From Oleiphilaceae bacterium (GTDB lineage Bacteria; Pseudomonadota; Gammaproteobacteria; Pseudomonadales; Oleiphilaceae): a stretch of 53,785 nt of DNA. Positions 35,589 to 44,423 of this stretch are shown piece after piece. Both the position numbers and the translations under genes were made by a program. The stretch's first letter is position 1. Every line of letters begins with the position of its first letter. The stretch lies in contig JAGXLV010000012.1 in NCBI GenBank assembly GCA_018334495.1, positions 1 to 53,785 of the forward strand, written 5' to 3'. The notes below the pieces were generated by a model. It had not been told where the DNA came from and did no database searches. It worked only from the letters and a program-made list of their open reading frames with translations.

Positions 35589-35700
35589 AAGATCGGGCGG
35601 GGGCTCCTTTCAGAACCGTGAGTGGCCAAGGATGGCCACGACCGAGCCCTACAGGGATGTACTTGCGGGCGTGTTCTGAAAGGAGTCACCGCCCGAGCTT
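35589..35700 (-). repeat. Structured intergenic element, copy B (inverted)
   Basis: Read on the minus strand this copy matches copy A along its length. Its outer arms CTCCTTTCAGAAC (35604-35616) and GTTCTGAAAGGAG (35673-35685) are again perfect, with a looser extension outward. Inner hairpins are TACA-GGGA-TGTA (35650-35661) and GTGGCC/GGCCAC (35622-35639). Differences from copy A in the outer and second inner stems occur as complementary pairs, which preserves folding. Confidence 0.85.
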
Positions 35701-35737
35701 GGACTCAGAACCACAGGGCTATCCCAGTCACCGACAT

Positions 35738-35778
35738 CAAAAAAAATGGGATCGGGAGTAATTGCCCCCGATCCCATT
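35738..35778 (-). terminator. Rho-independent terminator of the SSADH-type gene
   Basis: AATGGGATCGGG (35745-35756) pairs with CCCGATCCCATT (35767-35778). On the minus strand the hairpin is followed by eight T, 37 bp after the stop codon of the dehydrogenase gene. Confidence 0.92.
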
Positions 35779-35814
35779 CTCGACTATCAGTGCTAACGCC
35801 TTAAAGTGCCGGGC

Positions 35815-37263
35815 TTAGAACCCCCGCGGAACCGTCTGAGCTTCAACAAACTCAAACAGGCCTTCAAGGCCACCCTCACGGCCAATACCGGACGCCTTCA
35901 TGCCGCCGAACGGCGCTTCAGGGGTAGGACCGGTGCCGGTGTTCCAGCCGACGTGACCGAAGCGCAGAGCTGCGGCTACGCGCTGGGCGCGCTCGGAATC
36001 CGCGGTGAACAGGTAAGCGGCCAGGCCGAATTCAGTGTCGTTGCCGACTTTGATCGCTTCGTCTTCGGAACCAAAAGACACCATCGGCACCAGCGGCCCG
36101 AAGGTTTCTTCCTTGTAGCAGGCCATTTCCCGCGTAATGCCTGAAACCACCGTGGGCGGATAGAAAAGATCCTTGCCCGTGAGCTCCGAAGGATGACGGC
36201 CGGCCATCAGGGTTGCGCCTTTATCGAGCGCATCCGACACATGACGGTGGACTTTGTCGTAACCGCTTTTGTTGATCAGCGGGCCGATATCCACGTCTGT
36301 CATACCGTCGCCAACGGTCATGGCATTGACCTTGTCGGCCAGTTTCCGGCCAAACGCTTCAACAACTTTTTCGTGGACCAGAATCCGGTTGGCGCAGACG
36401 CAGGTCTGGCCGCCGCCACGAAATTTGTTGCCCAGAAGATTGGTGACCGCAGCGTCCAGGTCGGCGTCTTCAAAAACGATGAACGGCGCGTTGCCGCCCA
36501 GTTCCAGAGCCAGCTTCTTGACCTGGTCGCTGGTGTCAATGAGGAGCTTGCGACCCACTTCGGTGGAGCCGGTAAAGCTCAGCATGGTCACATCCGGATG
36601 CTCGCACAGCACTTTACCGATCACACTGGCCTTGCCCATGACCAGGTTGACCATACCCGCAGGCATATCCACTTGCTCATCCATCAGGGTAAACAGCGCA
36701 ATCATGGTCAGGGGTGTTTCGCTGGCAGGCTTGATAACGGAAGGACAGCCTGCCGCCAGAGCAGCCGACAGCTTCTTGGCGATCATGCCGATGGGGAAGT
36801 TCCAGGGTGTAATCAGGCCGGTGACGCCAATAGGGCGATAATGCACGGTCCAGGTACAGTCTTTCGGCTTCTCGGCCAGGGTATGGGAATCCAGGGCCTG
36901 AATATGCTTGGCAGCGTAATCAAAAAAGCCGGCGGCGTATTCCACTTCGCCCTGCGCTTCCTTCAAAGGTTTACCGTGCTCGCTACACAGGATTCTGCCA
37001 ACCTCTTCCTTGTTATTGAGGAGTGCGTCGCGAATACCCTCAAGCCAGCCTTTGCGGGTTTCCAGCGAGTAGGGGTTGGACAGGCGCAGGGCCTGGCTTC
37101 CAGCATCAATGGCGGCATTCACATCCTCCGCGGTCATGGAGGCAACCCTGGCGATAACCTCTCCCGTAGCTGGATTGAAAACGTCAAAGGTGTTGCCGTC
37201 TCCCGAATCCTTCCAGCGACCGCCCACATAGCCATGTAAATTTTTAAGCAGTGGTGATTCCAT
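35815..37263 (-). CDS. gabD: NAD(P)-dependent succinate-semialdehyde dehydrogenase-type aldehyde dehydrogenase
   Basis: The 482-residue aldehyde dehydrogenase has catalytic Cys in FRGGGQTCVCANRILV and Glu in LALELGGNAPFIVFEDADLD, and matches GabD-type enzymes in length and in the sequence PWNFPIGMIAKKLSAALAAGCP. It would oxidise succinate semialdehyde, from GABA or polyamine breakdown, to succinate in the cytoplasm. The QTCVCANR wording is typical of SSADH. It is divergent from an acetylpolyamine amidohydrolase gene, which supports a polyamine or GABA catabolic context. Related semialdehyde substrates cannot be excluded. The ATG is at 37263 and follows AAGGGAGCCCGAATA. Confidence 0.87.
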   Translation of the reverse strand: MESPLLKNLHGYVGGRWKDSGDGNTFDVFNPATGEVIARVASMTAEDVNAAIDAGSQALRLSNPYSLETRKGWLEGIRDALLNNKEEVGRILCSEHGKPLKEAQGEVEYAAGFFDYAAKHIQALDSHTLAEKPKDCTWTVHYRPIGVTGLITPWNFPIGMIAKKLSAALAAGCPSVIKPASETPLTMIALFTLMDEQVDMPAGMVNLVMGKASVIGKVLCEHPDVTMLSFTGSTEVGRKLLIDTSDQVKKLALELGGNAPFIVFEDADLDAAVTNLLGNKFRGGGQTCVCANRILVHEKVVEAFGRKLADKVNAMTVGDGMTDVDIGPLINKSGYDKVHRHVSDALDKGATLMAGRHPSELTGKDLFYPPTVVSGITREMACYKEETFGPLVPMVSFGSEDEAIKVGNDTEFGLAAYLFTADSERAQRVAAALRFGHVGWNTGTGPTPEAPFGGMKASGIGREGGLEGLFEFVEAQTVPRGF

Positions 37264-37416
37264 TATTCGGGCTCCCTTGTCCTGTCGTAGCGTGTTTCGT
37301 AAACACCCTGATAGTATGCGTGTTGAATAAACAATACAGCCATAATGGCCGCTCGGGATAATGCTGTAAAGTGGCGCATATTACTAGCAGTGTGTCCCGT
37401 TTAATCGGCAATAACC

Positions 37417-37455
37417 TACAGCCTCCAGGCTGTAACAAGTGCCCGGCGCCGGGCA
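37417..37455. promoter_or_regulatory. Two adjacent palindromes in the gabD/aphA gap
   Basis: TACAGCCT-CC-AGGCTGTA (37417-37434) and the perfect 16-bp palindrome TGCCCGGCGCCGGGCA (37440-37455) are 5 bp apart, 74-112 bp upstream of the amidohydrolase start. They may be operators, or a folded leader of that message. Confidence 0.35.
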
Positions 37456-37528
37456 TTGAAAGCACAAGGTTTTGACCCGGGCGGCGACCCGCCTATACTC
37501 GCGGAATACCCCCTAAAGGAGCCCCCTA

Positions 37529-38536
37529 ATGAAAGCGTTTTTCCATCCGGCACAGGACCAACATCTTCCCAAGACCTATTTCACCCGGGGTCAGATGCGC
37601 CAGCCTCAGGAAGTGCCTGACCGCACAGGCCAGATGCTGGAGGGGCTCAAGGCTCTGAACGTTCGGATACTCGAGCCAGCCGACCAGGGCGCCGGTGCCA
37701 TTTCCGCCGTTCACGACCTGGGTTACCTCCGTTTCCTGGAATCCGCCCATCGGCGCTGGCCCGACGACTGGGGTGACGAAGTCATGTCCAATGTGTTCGT
37801 GCGCTCACCCAACCCCATGCGCGGCATTCTGGCGGAAGCGGCCTGCTACCAGGCCGACGGCAGCTGCCCCATCGGCCCCAACACCTGGGATGCCGCCTAT
37901 TGGTCGGCTCAGACCGCTCTTGGCGCAGCAGATGCCCTGATGGCCGGCGAACGGACGGCCTATGCGGTTTGCCGACCTCCGGGGCATCATGCCCGCCGTG
38001 ACGCCGCCGGCGGATTCTGTTACCTCAACAATGCCGCCATTGCAGCCCAGCACATGCTGCCGCGCTTCCCCAAAATTGCGATCCTCGACACCGACATGCA
38101 CCACGGCCAGGGCATTCAGGAAATTTTCTACGAGCGCAGCGATGTACTTTACGTTTCGATTCACGGTGATCCGACCAATTTCTATCCGGTTGTTGCCGGC
38201 TACGAGGACGAACGCGGCGCCGGTGAAGGCTACGGCTACAACATCAACCTGCCCATGCCCCACGGCTCCTCCGAGGAAGACTTTTTCAACCGTCTGGAAG
38301 AAGCCATGGCCGCTGTCATGTTGTTCCAGCCCGATGCCCTGGTTCTGCCGCTGGGTTTCGATATTTACCACAATGACCCACAGGCCAAGGTGTCGGTAAG
38401 CTCGGAGGGCTTCAGCCGCCTCGGCAAACGTGTTAGCGAAGCGGGCGTTCCTACCCTCGTGGTCCAGGAAGGCGGCTACGATCTGGAAAGCCTGAACGAA
38501 AATGTTCAGCAGTTTTTCAAGGGCCTGAAAATCTGA
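37529..38536 (+). CDS. Acetylpolyamine amidohydrolase / histone deacetylase family protein
   Basis: The 335-residue zinc hydrolase has the family motifs RPPGHHARRDAAGGFCYLNN (catalytic His pair), LDTDMHHGQG (zinc Asp and His), GFDIYHNDP (third zinc ligand) and QEGGYDLESL. Bacterial members remove acetyl groups from acetylated polyamines or small amines in the cytoplasm. The ATG at 37529 has AAAGGAG upstream. It stands opposite the SSADH-type gene. The arrangement suggests that acetylated diamines are deacetylated and their carbon passed on as a semialdehyde; no transaminase is nearby to complete the route. Confidence 0.88.
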   Translation: MKAFFHPAQDQHLPKTYFTRGQMRQPQEVPDRTGQMLEGLKALNVRILEPADQGAGAISAVHDLGYLRFLESAHRRWPDDWGDEVMSNVFVRSPNPMRGILAEAACYQADGSCPIGPNTWDAAYWSAQTALGAADALMAGERTAYAVCRPPGHHARRDAAGGFCYLNNAAIAAQHMLPRFPKIAILDTDMHHGQGIQEIFYERSDVLYVSIHGDPTNFYPVVAGYEDERGAGEGYGYNINLPMPHGSSEEDFFNRLEEAMAAVMLFQPDALVLPLGFDIYHNDPQAKVSVSSEGFSRLGKRVSEAGVPTLVVQEGGYDLESLNENVQQFFKGLKI

Positions 38537-38642
38537 GCCCGGCCCGGGTCCGGGCGGCAAAAGCCCTTACTCTGAACAGTCCAGCCGCTTTCTGCGGCTC
38601 GAAAAATACCAATCGCTGTGACCAGCAGGAGTTTTACCGTTC

Positions 38643-40034
38643 ATGCATCAGGACACTATCAATGCACTGATTTCCCCTGAGGGGAGCCTCGAAATCCTCT
38701 CGAATCAGGAGGTTAATCGCCTCAAGGACCGCAGCCAGGGCGGACTTTACCGCCTGTTTCGTCAATGTGCCCTGGCAGTCCTGAATACCGGTGCCGAAAC
38801 CGATGACTGCAAGGACCTGATGGAAGCCCACGCCGATTTTGATGTGCGTCTGGTGCCTCAGCCCCGGGGCCTGAAACTGGAACTGGTGAACGCTCCGGCC
38901 ACGGCCTTCGTTGATGGCAGAATGATGCGAGCCATTCGTGAACATCTGTTCTCGGTGCTTCGTGACATTGTTTACTCCAATTCCATACCCACCGCTATCG
39001 CAGGCTTCCAGAAAGACAACCCGGACGACATCACCAATCTGGTTTTCCACATTCTGCGCAATTCACGGGTTCTCCAGGCCGGTCGCCAACCCGACATGGT
39101 GGTGTGCTGGGGCGGTCACTCAATCAGCCGCGAGGAATACGACTACAGCAAGAATGTTGGTCACGAACTGGGCCTGCGGTCGCTGAATATCTGCACGGGC
39201 TGCGGCCCCGGGGCGATGAAAGGCCCCATGAAAGGGGCCACCATCGGCCACGCCAAGCAGCGGGTGCACAATGGCCGCTACATTGGTATCACCGAACCCG
39301 GCATTATTGGCGCCGAAGCGCCCAATCCGATTGTCAATGAACTGATCATCATGCCCGACATTGAAAAACGTCTGGAAGCCTTTGTACGGGCAGGGCACGG
39401 TATCATTGTGTTTCCCGGCGGCGTGGGTACCGCCGAGGAGATTCTTTATCTGCTGGGTATTCTCCTGCATCCGGACAATGCCGACTTGCCCTTCCCGGTG
39501 GTTTTCACCGGACGCAAGGAGAACGCGGGGTATTTCCAGATGATCGATGACTTCATCCGCAACGCCCTGGGCGACGAGGCGACAAAAAAGTACGAGATCA
39601 TTATTGATGATCCGGCTCAGGTGGCCAGAACCATGGGACAAGGTATTGCCGATGTGCAGACCTTCCGGCGCAGCAAACAGGATGCCTACTATTTTAACTG
39701 GGTACTGACGATCGATCCCATATTCCAGATGCCTTTCGAGCCCAATCACGACAATATGCGCGCTCTGGAACTTCACCGCAATCAGCCACCTCACCTTATC
39801 GCGGCGAACCTGCGCAAAGCCTTCAGCGGCATCGTGGCAGGTAACGTTAAAGCGGAGGGCATTCGTCAGGTGCAGGCCAAAGGCCCCTTCGAGATTTCGG
39901 GAGACCCGGCGCTATTAAAGCCTCTGGACGCGCTGCTGACAGCGTTTGTGGAACAAAATCGCATGAAACTGCCGGGCACCTCGGCTTACCGCCCAAGTTA
40001 TCGCATCATAGAGCCCCCGGCTGCCCGAGCCTGA
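38643..40034 (+). CDS. ppnN: Nucleotide 5'-monophosphate nucleosidase PpnN
   Basis: PpnN (formerly YgdH) cleaves nucleoside monophosphates to base and ribose-5-P and is stimulated by (p)ppGpp. The 463-residue length matches E. coli (454). The central LOG-type Rossmann domain has CWGGHSISREEY, TGCGPGAMKGPMKGATIGHA and FPGGVGTAEEILYLLG, with the catalytic PGGxGTxxE. N- and C-terminal extensions match the PpnN-specific DUF4478 and DUF3412 domains. The ATG is at 38643; the SD CAGGAG is 10 nt before it. Confidence 0.94.
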   Translation: MHQDTINALISPEGSLEILSNQEVNRLKDRSQGGLYRLFRQCALAVLNTGAETDDCKDLMEAHADFDVRLVPQPRGLKLELVNAPATAFVDGRMMRAIREHLFSVLRDIVYSNSIPTAIAGFQKDNPDDITNLVFHILRNSRVLQAGRQPDMVVCWGGHSISREEYDYSKNVGHELGLRSLNICTGCGPGAMKGPMKGATIGHAKQRVHNGRYIGITEPGIIGAEAPNPIVNELIIMPDIEKRLEAFVRAGHGIIVFPGGVGTAEEILYLLGILLHPDNADLPFPVVFTGRKENAGYFQMIDDFIRNALGDEATKKYEIIIDDPAQVARTMGQGIADVQTFRRSKQDAYYFNWVLTIDPIFQMPFEPNHDNMRALELHRNQPPHLIAANLRKAFSGIVAGNVKAEGIRQVQAKGPFEISGDPALLKPLDALLTAFVEQNRMKLPGTSAYRPSYRIIEPPAARA

Positions 40035-40051
40035 GACAGACACTTTTGTTA

Positions 40052-40081
40052 CCCGAGACCCGGCCCAAGCCGGGTCTCGGG
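40052..40081. terminator. Strong hairpin between convergent ppnN and cytochrome c genes
   Basis: CCCGAGACCCGGC (40052-40064) and GCCGGGTCTCGGG (40069-40081) form a perfect 13-bp stem with a 4-nt loop, 17 bp after ppnN. No T tract follows on either strand. Confidence 0.65.
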
Positions 40082-40086
40082 CTGGC

Positions 40087-40419
40087 TTAGCCCCCTGCGG
40101 GAAGACTCTCGTAATACGCGGCAAGATTTGCCATGTCCTCATCGCTGAGCCCCGCAGCCTGGCCCTGCATGATGACGGCTTGGCCACCCGTACGCTGTTT
40201 GTTTTTGTAAGCATTAAGTGCCATAACCGTATAGCCGGCATTCTGCCCCGCCAGGTTGGGGTAGGTCGGAATCTGGGCGACGCCATTGGCGCCATGGCAG
40301 GCTGCGCAAACAGCGGATTTGGCCTTGCCTGCTTCCACGTCACCGGCGGCTGAGGCCATCATGGGAAGCGTCAACATTGCTGCGAAGACGCCTGCGGCGG
40401 TATAGTTTCTAAAGTTCAT
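40087..40419 (-). CDS. Periplasmic class I cytochrome c
   Basis: The 110-residue protein has a Sec signal peptide (residues 1 to about 25, ending ASA) and one haem site CAACH in [19 protein letters not shown]; the distal Met is probably the one in [13 protein letters not shown]. It is a small c-type cytochrome, like cytochrome c4/c5 half domains, which shuttles electrons to terminal oxidases. The ATG at 40419 gives a proper signal peptide; upstream starts add up to 16 charged residues. SD GAGAGG is 10 nt away. It is divergent from the CoA hydrolase gene. Confidence 0.92.
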   Translation of the reverse strand: MNFRNYTAAGVFAAMLTLPMMASAAGDVEAGKAKSAVCAACHGANGVAQIPTYPNLAGQNAGYTVMALNAYKNKQRTGGQAVIMQGQAAGLSDEDMANLAAYYESLPAGG

Positions 40420-40547
40420 CTGATTCAAGCCTCTCATCTTTTCGTCATTGTCATGCGCACAGCTCATTCGGCAAATGCGGTTATGTTAACCAATACCATA
40501 AAGTCTGCCTGCTCCGAATGCCATTGGTCTTTAGACTGTTTTTCACT

Positions 40548-40573
40548 GTTACACTGATCTGTGTCAGTGTAAC
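40548..40573. promoter_or_regulatory. Perfect 10-bp inverted repeat, operator candidate
   Basis: GTTACACTGA (40548-40557) and TCAGTGTAAC (40564-40573) are separated by TCTGTG. The dyad lies in the divergent cytochrome c / CoA hydrolase gap, 80 bp upstream of the hydrolase start, and has the size of a TetR-family operator. The regulator is not in the window. Confidence 0.55.
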
Positions 40574-40652
40574 CCGACGCTTAATAAGCATTTTACCGTC
40601 GACTCATGGATGAAATGGATAGCGTGACAAGCCGCAAAGGAGGGTTTCCACC

Positions 40653-41762
40653 GTGTCAGTTCAAATCGAAGAACGCGCCTGCCTGGATGGACGCATCGGC
40701 ATTATTACCCTCAATGCACCCGCCAGCATCAATGCTCTGACAGAAGCAATGATCGAAGACATGCAGACGGCTCTTGACCAATGGGCGCTGGATGAACAGC
40801 TATGCCTGGTTCTGCTTCGCGGCATGGGTGAACGCGGGTTTTGCGCTGGCGGCGACATTCGGAAACTCTACGATGCCATGACCGGCAAGAGTGATCCCGC
40901 AACGCCCCTGCGTTTTTTCAGCAAGGAGTACCGTCTCGACTACACCCTTCACCGATTCCCCAAGCCGGTTATCGGCTGGGGCCATCGGGTGGTCATGGGT
41001 GGCGGACTGGGCTTGCTGTCCGCCTGTCACTACCGCCTGGTGACACCGGATCTGATCATGGCCATGCCGGAAATCAGCATCGGCCTTTTCCCGGATGTAG
41101 GCGCCAGCTGGTTCCTTAACCGGCTGCCGGATGGTGTCGGCCTGTTCCTCGGCCTGACGGGGGCGCGGCTTAACGCCAGTGATGCCCTGCGGGTGGGCCT
41201 TGCCGACCAGCCAGTCTATGCCCACCAGCATGAAACTCTGCTGGATAACATCCAGGGCACCCGCTGGAGTGGCGACCCGGCCATCGACGACGATCGCCTA
41301 TACCGGCTGCTGGAGCGTCTCGACAAACCTCCCAACGACTCACTCCCGGCGAGCAACCTGGCCCGACATCAGCAAACCATCGCACGGATCTGCAGTGATG
41401 AGGCTGAGGAGCCGGTGGCCGTGGTCGAAAAACTCCTGGCCGAACCCTCCGACGATCCCTGGTGGCATGATTGCATCAGCACCTTGCGCACTGGCTGCCC
41501 GGTCAGCGCCTGGCTGGTCTACGAGCAACTGAAGCGAGGCCGGCAACTGCCGCTGGAGGACATTTTCAGGATGGAACTGGTGATGGCCTGCCGGTGCACG
41601 AAGGAGCCTGATCTGGCCGAGGGTGTCAGAGCCCGGATTATTGAGAAGGATCAGGCCCCGCAATGGAGCCATCATCATGTTCGGGACGTCACCCCGGAGT
41701 ATATCGAACAGTTTTTCACGCCGGCCTGGAGCGATCAGGACGATCCGTTAGTCGGGCTGTAA
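40653..41762 (+). CDS. Enoyl-CoA hydratase/isomerase family protein, 3-hydroxyisobutyryl-CoA hydrolase-like
   Basis: The 369-residue crotonase-fold protein has the HIBCH features GERGFCAGGDIRKLYD, the oxyanion region VVMGGGLGLLSACHYRLVTP and MPEISIGLFPDVGASWFLNRLP with the catalytic Glu and Asp, plus the long C-terminal region absent from plain enoyl-CoA hydratases. HIBCH releases 3-hydroxyisobutyrate from its CoA ester in valine breakdown. The start is GTG at 40653 behind the strong SD AAGGAGGG. Other acyl-CoA substrates are possible. Its 3' end overlaps tmcA by 47 bp on the opposite strand. Confidence 0.88.
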   Translation: MSVQIEERACLDGRIGIITLNAPASINALTEAMIEDMQTALDQWALDEQLCLVLLRGMGERGFCAGGDIRKLYDAMTGKSDPATPLRFFSKEYRLDYTLHRFPKPVIGWGHRVVMGGGLGLLSACHYRLVTPDLIMAMPEISIGLFPDVGASWFLNRLPDGVGLFLGLTGARLNASDALRVGLADQPVYAHQHETLLDNIQGTRWSGDPAIDDDRLYRLLERLDKPPNDSLPASNLARHQQTIARICSDEAEEPVAVVEKLLAEPSDDPWWHDCISTLRTGCPVSAWLVYEQLKRGRQLPLEDIFRMELVMACRCTKEPDLAEGVRARIIEKDQAPQWSHHHVRDVTPEYIEQFFTPAWSDQDDPLVGL

Positions 41763-43920
41763 GCTCAGGCCCGGCGGCAATTATGGCCAGACACCGCAAC
41801 CGGGACTCGCCGTCCTCCCGCCCACCACAGTCGCCCGCTGCCTGAAGCTCGCGCCAGGACCAGCCCTGGAGCACCGCCCGGCACCAAAGCCGCCGGTTTT
41901 CCAGGCCCTGCAAACGGGCGATCGCCTCGGCCCGGCCGCTCAGGCGCAGCAAGGCCGGCAGGCTTAACTCAAAGCCCCGGTAGCCGTGGCAGAAGGCCTG
42001 CAGTTCGCGCCTGTCCGCCAGGCCAAATTCCAGTCCCGGTGCCAACTGCTCTGTCAGCGTCAGGGTCAAATCGGAAGACAGGGCCGGCCAGAGCCGCGGC
42101 AGCATCATAAGCCAGTGAGCGCCAAAACGGCTCCGGATTTCATCGGCCATGGCCCGCCCCTTCGGCGACAAACCTACTAGCATCTGCATGGCATACTCAC
42201 CGCTGCTGGCCTCCCGCCGCAGACCGAGGCGCATGACGTCGAGGCCGCAGTCCCGCCAAAACACCAATAGATCCGGACTGGCGCCGAAGCTGCTACCCAG
42301 GCCGTCCAACCCCTCTGCACTGGCATGCTTGGAAGCCACAGCCACCAGATGACGGCCCACGCCAGCCCGCCGGCACGACTCATGCACTGCCACACGAACG
42401 ACCCGAGCCAGCCGTAGGCTGGCCGCCTCGGCAAAGCCGCTGTGGTTGGCCAATGACTGGGGTAACAGATGACCCCGAAGCCGTCGCTTACCTGCCATAA
42501 CTTGCTGCGCCAACTGCGCTGACAAGCCGCCCTCCCGGGTCAGCCAGAGGACCCCGACAATCCGATCACGGGCTTTCGCCAGCCAGGTCCCGGCGCCGGG
42601 ATCGTCCAGCCATTGGCGCAAATCACCGGGCGTGGTGCGATAGTGCGCGTCCACCAACAGCCCGAAAGCCGCCGCCAGTTCTGCTTCCGGCGCCTTCGCC
42701 GGCTGCCAGGGACCAAAAGTAACCGGCTCGGAACCAGCATCCCCCGGCGACTCCGCATCCAGCAGAAACAATCGTTGCACCAGCGCTTCCAGCGGATCGT
42801 CCGGCGCCCAGCGCACAGGTTCCGTCAGTTCGATGGCATGCCAGTTCGGGGTGTATTTGTTCAGCACCTGGCGAAAGCGCAGAGCAAAACCGCGGCCGGA
42901 GCCCTCGTAGCCGTGCGTGGTGGTTGAGTAAACGACTCGGGGCCAGCCCAGGAGAACCCGCTTGAGCAGAGGCGCCGGGATGGCCGCGGCCTCGTCGACC
43001 ATGACCAGCGCCGCTGGCGGCGACTCACGCAGCAACTCGTCGATGGCGTAAAAACGCAGTGACTGACCGTTGGTAAGGGTAAGGCTGTAAAGATCATCAG
43101 TGGCCACACCATCGCTGCCCGCCGCGTCACGGGCATGCTCAAACAGCGTCCGGACAGACCTCGGCGAGGGTGCCGTTACGACAATCTGCGCTTGCTGGCC
43201 CCCTTGCCTGGCCCTACGGAGGCAGGCCACTGCCGCCAGGCCCAAGGCAGCGGATTTGCCACGGCCGCGATCGGCCGTTATCACCAGGGGCCGACGGCGG
43301 CGGCCATGGCCGGTTCGCACCACCGCTTCTACCGCCCTGGCCTGATCGGCCGTGCCGCCTGGCTGGAAGGCCGGGCCCTCAACAGCGGAAAGGTCGGGCA
43401 AATCTGTCGGGGTTCCGGGTCGCACACGGATGCTGTTCGGATCAGCGGCGATCACCCTCGCCATACGTTCGGCAAAGGGGTGTGTTGGCGCGCCCTCAAG
43501 GCCGGTACGGACGTAGTCCGGGTCGGCGAAGGTAGGCCAGTCCGCCAGCGGGGGCATCAACCAGAACCATAGGCCACCGGCGGCCAGGGTGCCTGTGAGT
43601 GCGGCCAGGCTGTCGGGCGGATTGCCCTGCCAACCATCCCAGGCCAGCAGGTCGATTTCCCGGCCCAGCCAGTTACGGCCGGCATTTGGTTTAACCAGGG
43701 TCAAATCGGGCCGGGGCAAGTCCTCTGGCGGCCCCGTCCAGAGTCCGGTCTCGCAAGTCAGAACGGGTAGTATCTTTCGCAACCAGATCAGGCAGTCGCT
43801 GCGCTCGCCTTCCACAAGCACCAGGCGCCTTTGCCCTGCAGTCCGCAACGTGGCCTGCAGTCGTTGCCAGGCCTCGGCTCTGTCTTCGGTTCCTTCGCCG
43901 GCCCCGGCCCCATCACTCAT
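41716..43920 (-). CDS. tmcA: tRNA(Met) cytidine acetyltransferase TmcA
   Basis: TmcA makes N4-acetylcytidine at the wobble base of elongator tRNA-Met using acetyl-CoA and ATP/GTP. The 734-residue protein (E. coli about 671) has the N-terminal domain, the helicase-like module with Walker A ITADRGRGKS and MVDEAAAIPAPLL, the GNAT domain around VRVAVHESCRRAGVGRHLV and the tRNA-binding tail. The sequence is rich in Arg and Pro. The ATG at 43920 lies 3 bp after the DUF2237 stop, so the pair is probably coupled. The 3' end overlaps the convergent hydrolase gene by 47 bp. Confidence 0.94.
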   Translation of the reverse strand: MSDGAGAGEGTEDRAEAWQRLQATLRTAGQRRLVLVEGERSDCLIWLRKILPVLTCETGLWTGPPEDLPRPDLTLVKPNAGRNWLGREIDLLAWDGWQGNPPDSLAALTGTLAAGGLWFWLMPPLADWPTFADPDYVRTGLEGAPTHPFAERMARVIAADPNSIRVRPGTPTDLPDLSAVEGPAFQPGGTADQARAVEAVVRTGHGRRRRPLVITADRGRGKSAALGLAAVACLRRARQGGQQAQIVVTAPSPRSVRTLFEHARDAAGSDGVATDDLYSLTLTNGQSLRFYAIDELLRESPPAALVMVDEAAAIPAPLLKRVLLGWPRVVYSTTTHGYEGSGRGFALRFRQVLNKYTPNWHAIELTEPVRWAPDDPLEALVQRLFLLDAESPGDAGSEPVTFGPWQPAKAPEAELAAAFGLLVDAHYRTTPGDLRQWLDDPGAGTWLAKARDRIVGVLWLTREGGLSAQLAQQVMAGKRRLRGHLLPQSLANHSGFAEAASLRLARVVRVAVHESCRRAGVGRHLVAVASKHASAEGLDGLGSSFGASPDLLVFWRDCGLDVMRLGLRREASSGEYAMQMLVGLSPKGRAMADEIRSRFGAHWLMMLPRLWPALSSDLTLTLTEQLAPGLEFGLADRRELQAFCHGYRGFELSLPALLRLSGRAEAIARLQGLENRRLWCRAVLQGWSWRELQAAGDCGGREDGESRLRCLAIIAAGPELTARLTDRPDRSRPA

Positions 43921-43923
43921 CGC

Positions 43924-44304
43924 TTAACTCAAGTCAATGGCGTGGCGCTTCAGATCCTCAAGCTGACAGTGTTTCAGTGCTGCCTGGTGGGTCGCCCGCA
44001 ACTTGACGCGGGGGGCGCAGTCCGCTTTCAGGGCCTCATGCCAGCGCGATGCACACAGGCACCAGGAATCGCCCTGCTTCAGGCCCGGAAAGCCAAAGGC
44101 CGGCACAGGGGTGCTCAGGTCGTTGCCGCGGCTGCGGGAATAAGCCAGAAACTCATCAGTGACAACAGAGCACACCACATGCGCCCCAAAGTCGTCGGGG
44201 CCGGTATTGCAACATCCGTCGCGATAAAACCCGGTTTCCGGGTCTGTGCCACAGGTTTCCAGGGTCTCGCCCAGAACATTCAAGGATTCTGCGATGGTGG
44301 CCAT
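43924..44304 (-). CDS. DUF2237 family protein
   Basis: The 126-residue soluble protein matches the DUF2237 family over its full length, with SLNVLGETLETCGTDPETGFYRDGCCNTGPDDFGAHVVC near the start and SRGNDLSTPVPAFGFPGLKQGDSWCLCASRW in the middle. Both blocks hold conserved Cys residues, which suggests metal or thiol chemistry, but no function is known. It is 3 bp upstream of tmcA. The ATG at 44304 follows GGAGAGAC. Confidence 0.9.
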   Translation of the reverse strand: MATIAESLNVLGETLETCGTDPETGFYRDGCCNTGPDDFGAHVVCSVVTDEFLAYSRSRGNDLSTPVPAFGFPGLKQGDSWCLCASRWHEALKADCAPRVKLRATHQAALKHCQLEDLKRHAIDLS

Positions 44305-44423
44305 AAAACTGTCTCTCCAATTAAACGCACGGGCGCCCGCATTGAGGCGATAAACCCGCGGTGCTACAAAAATAGACGATCATTATGGGCGACAGGTTAC
44401 CTCGACGCCAATTGCCCATTACA

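Noticed and set aside
35381..35700. Classical insertion sequence
   Set aside because: Terminal inverted repeats are present but there is no transposase frame, the copies are only ~90 nt and no target duplication is evident.
36193..37239. 348-codon open frame on the plus strand
   Set aside because: Antisense to the SSADH-type gene; same reasons.
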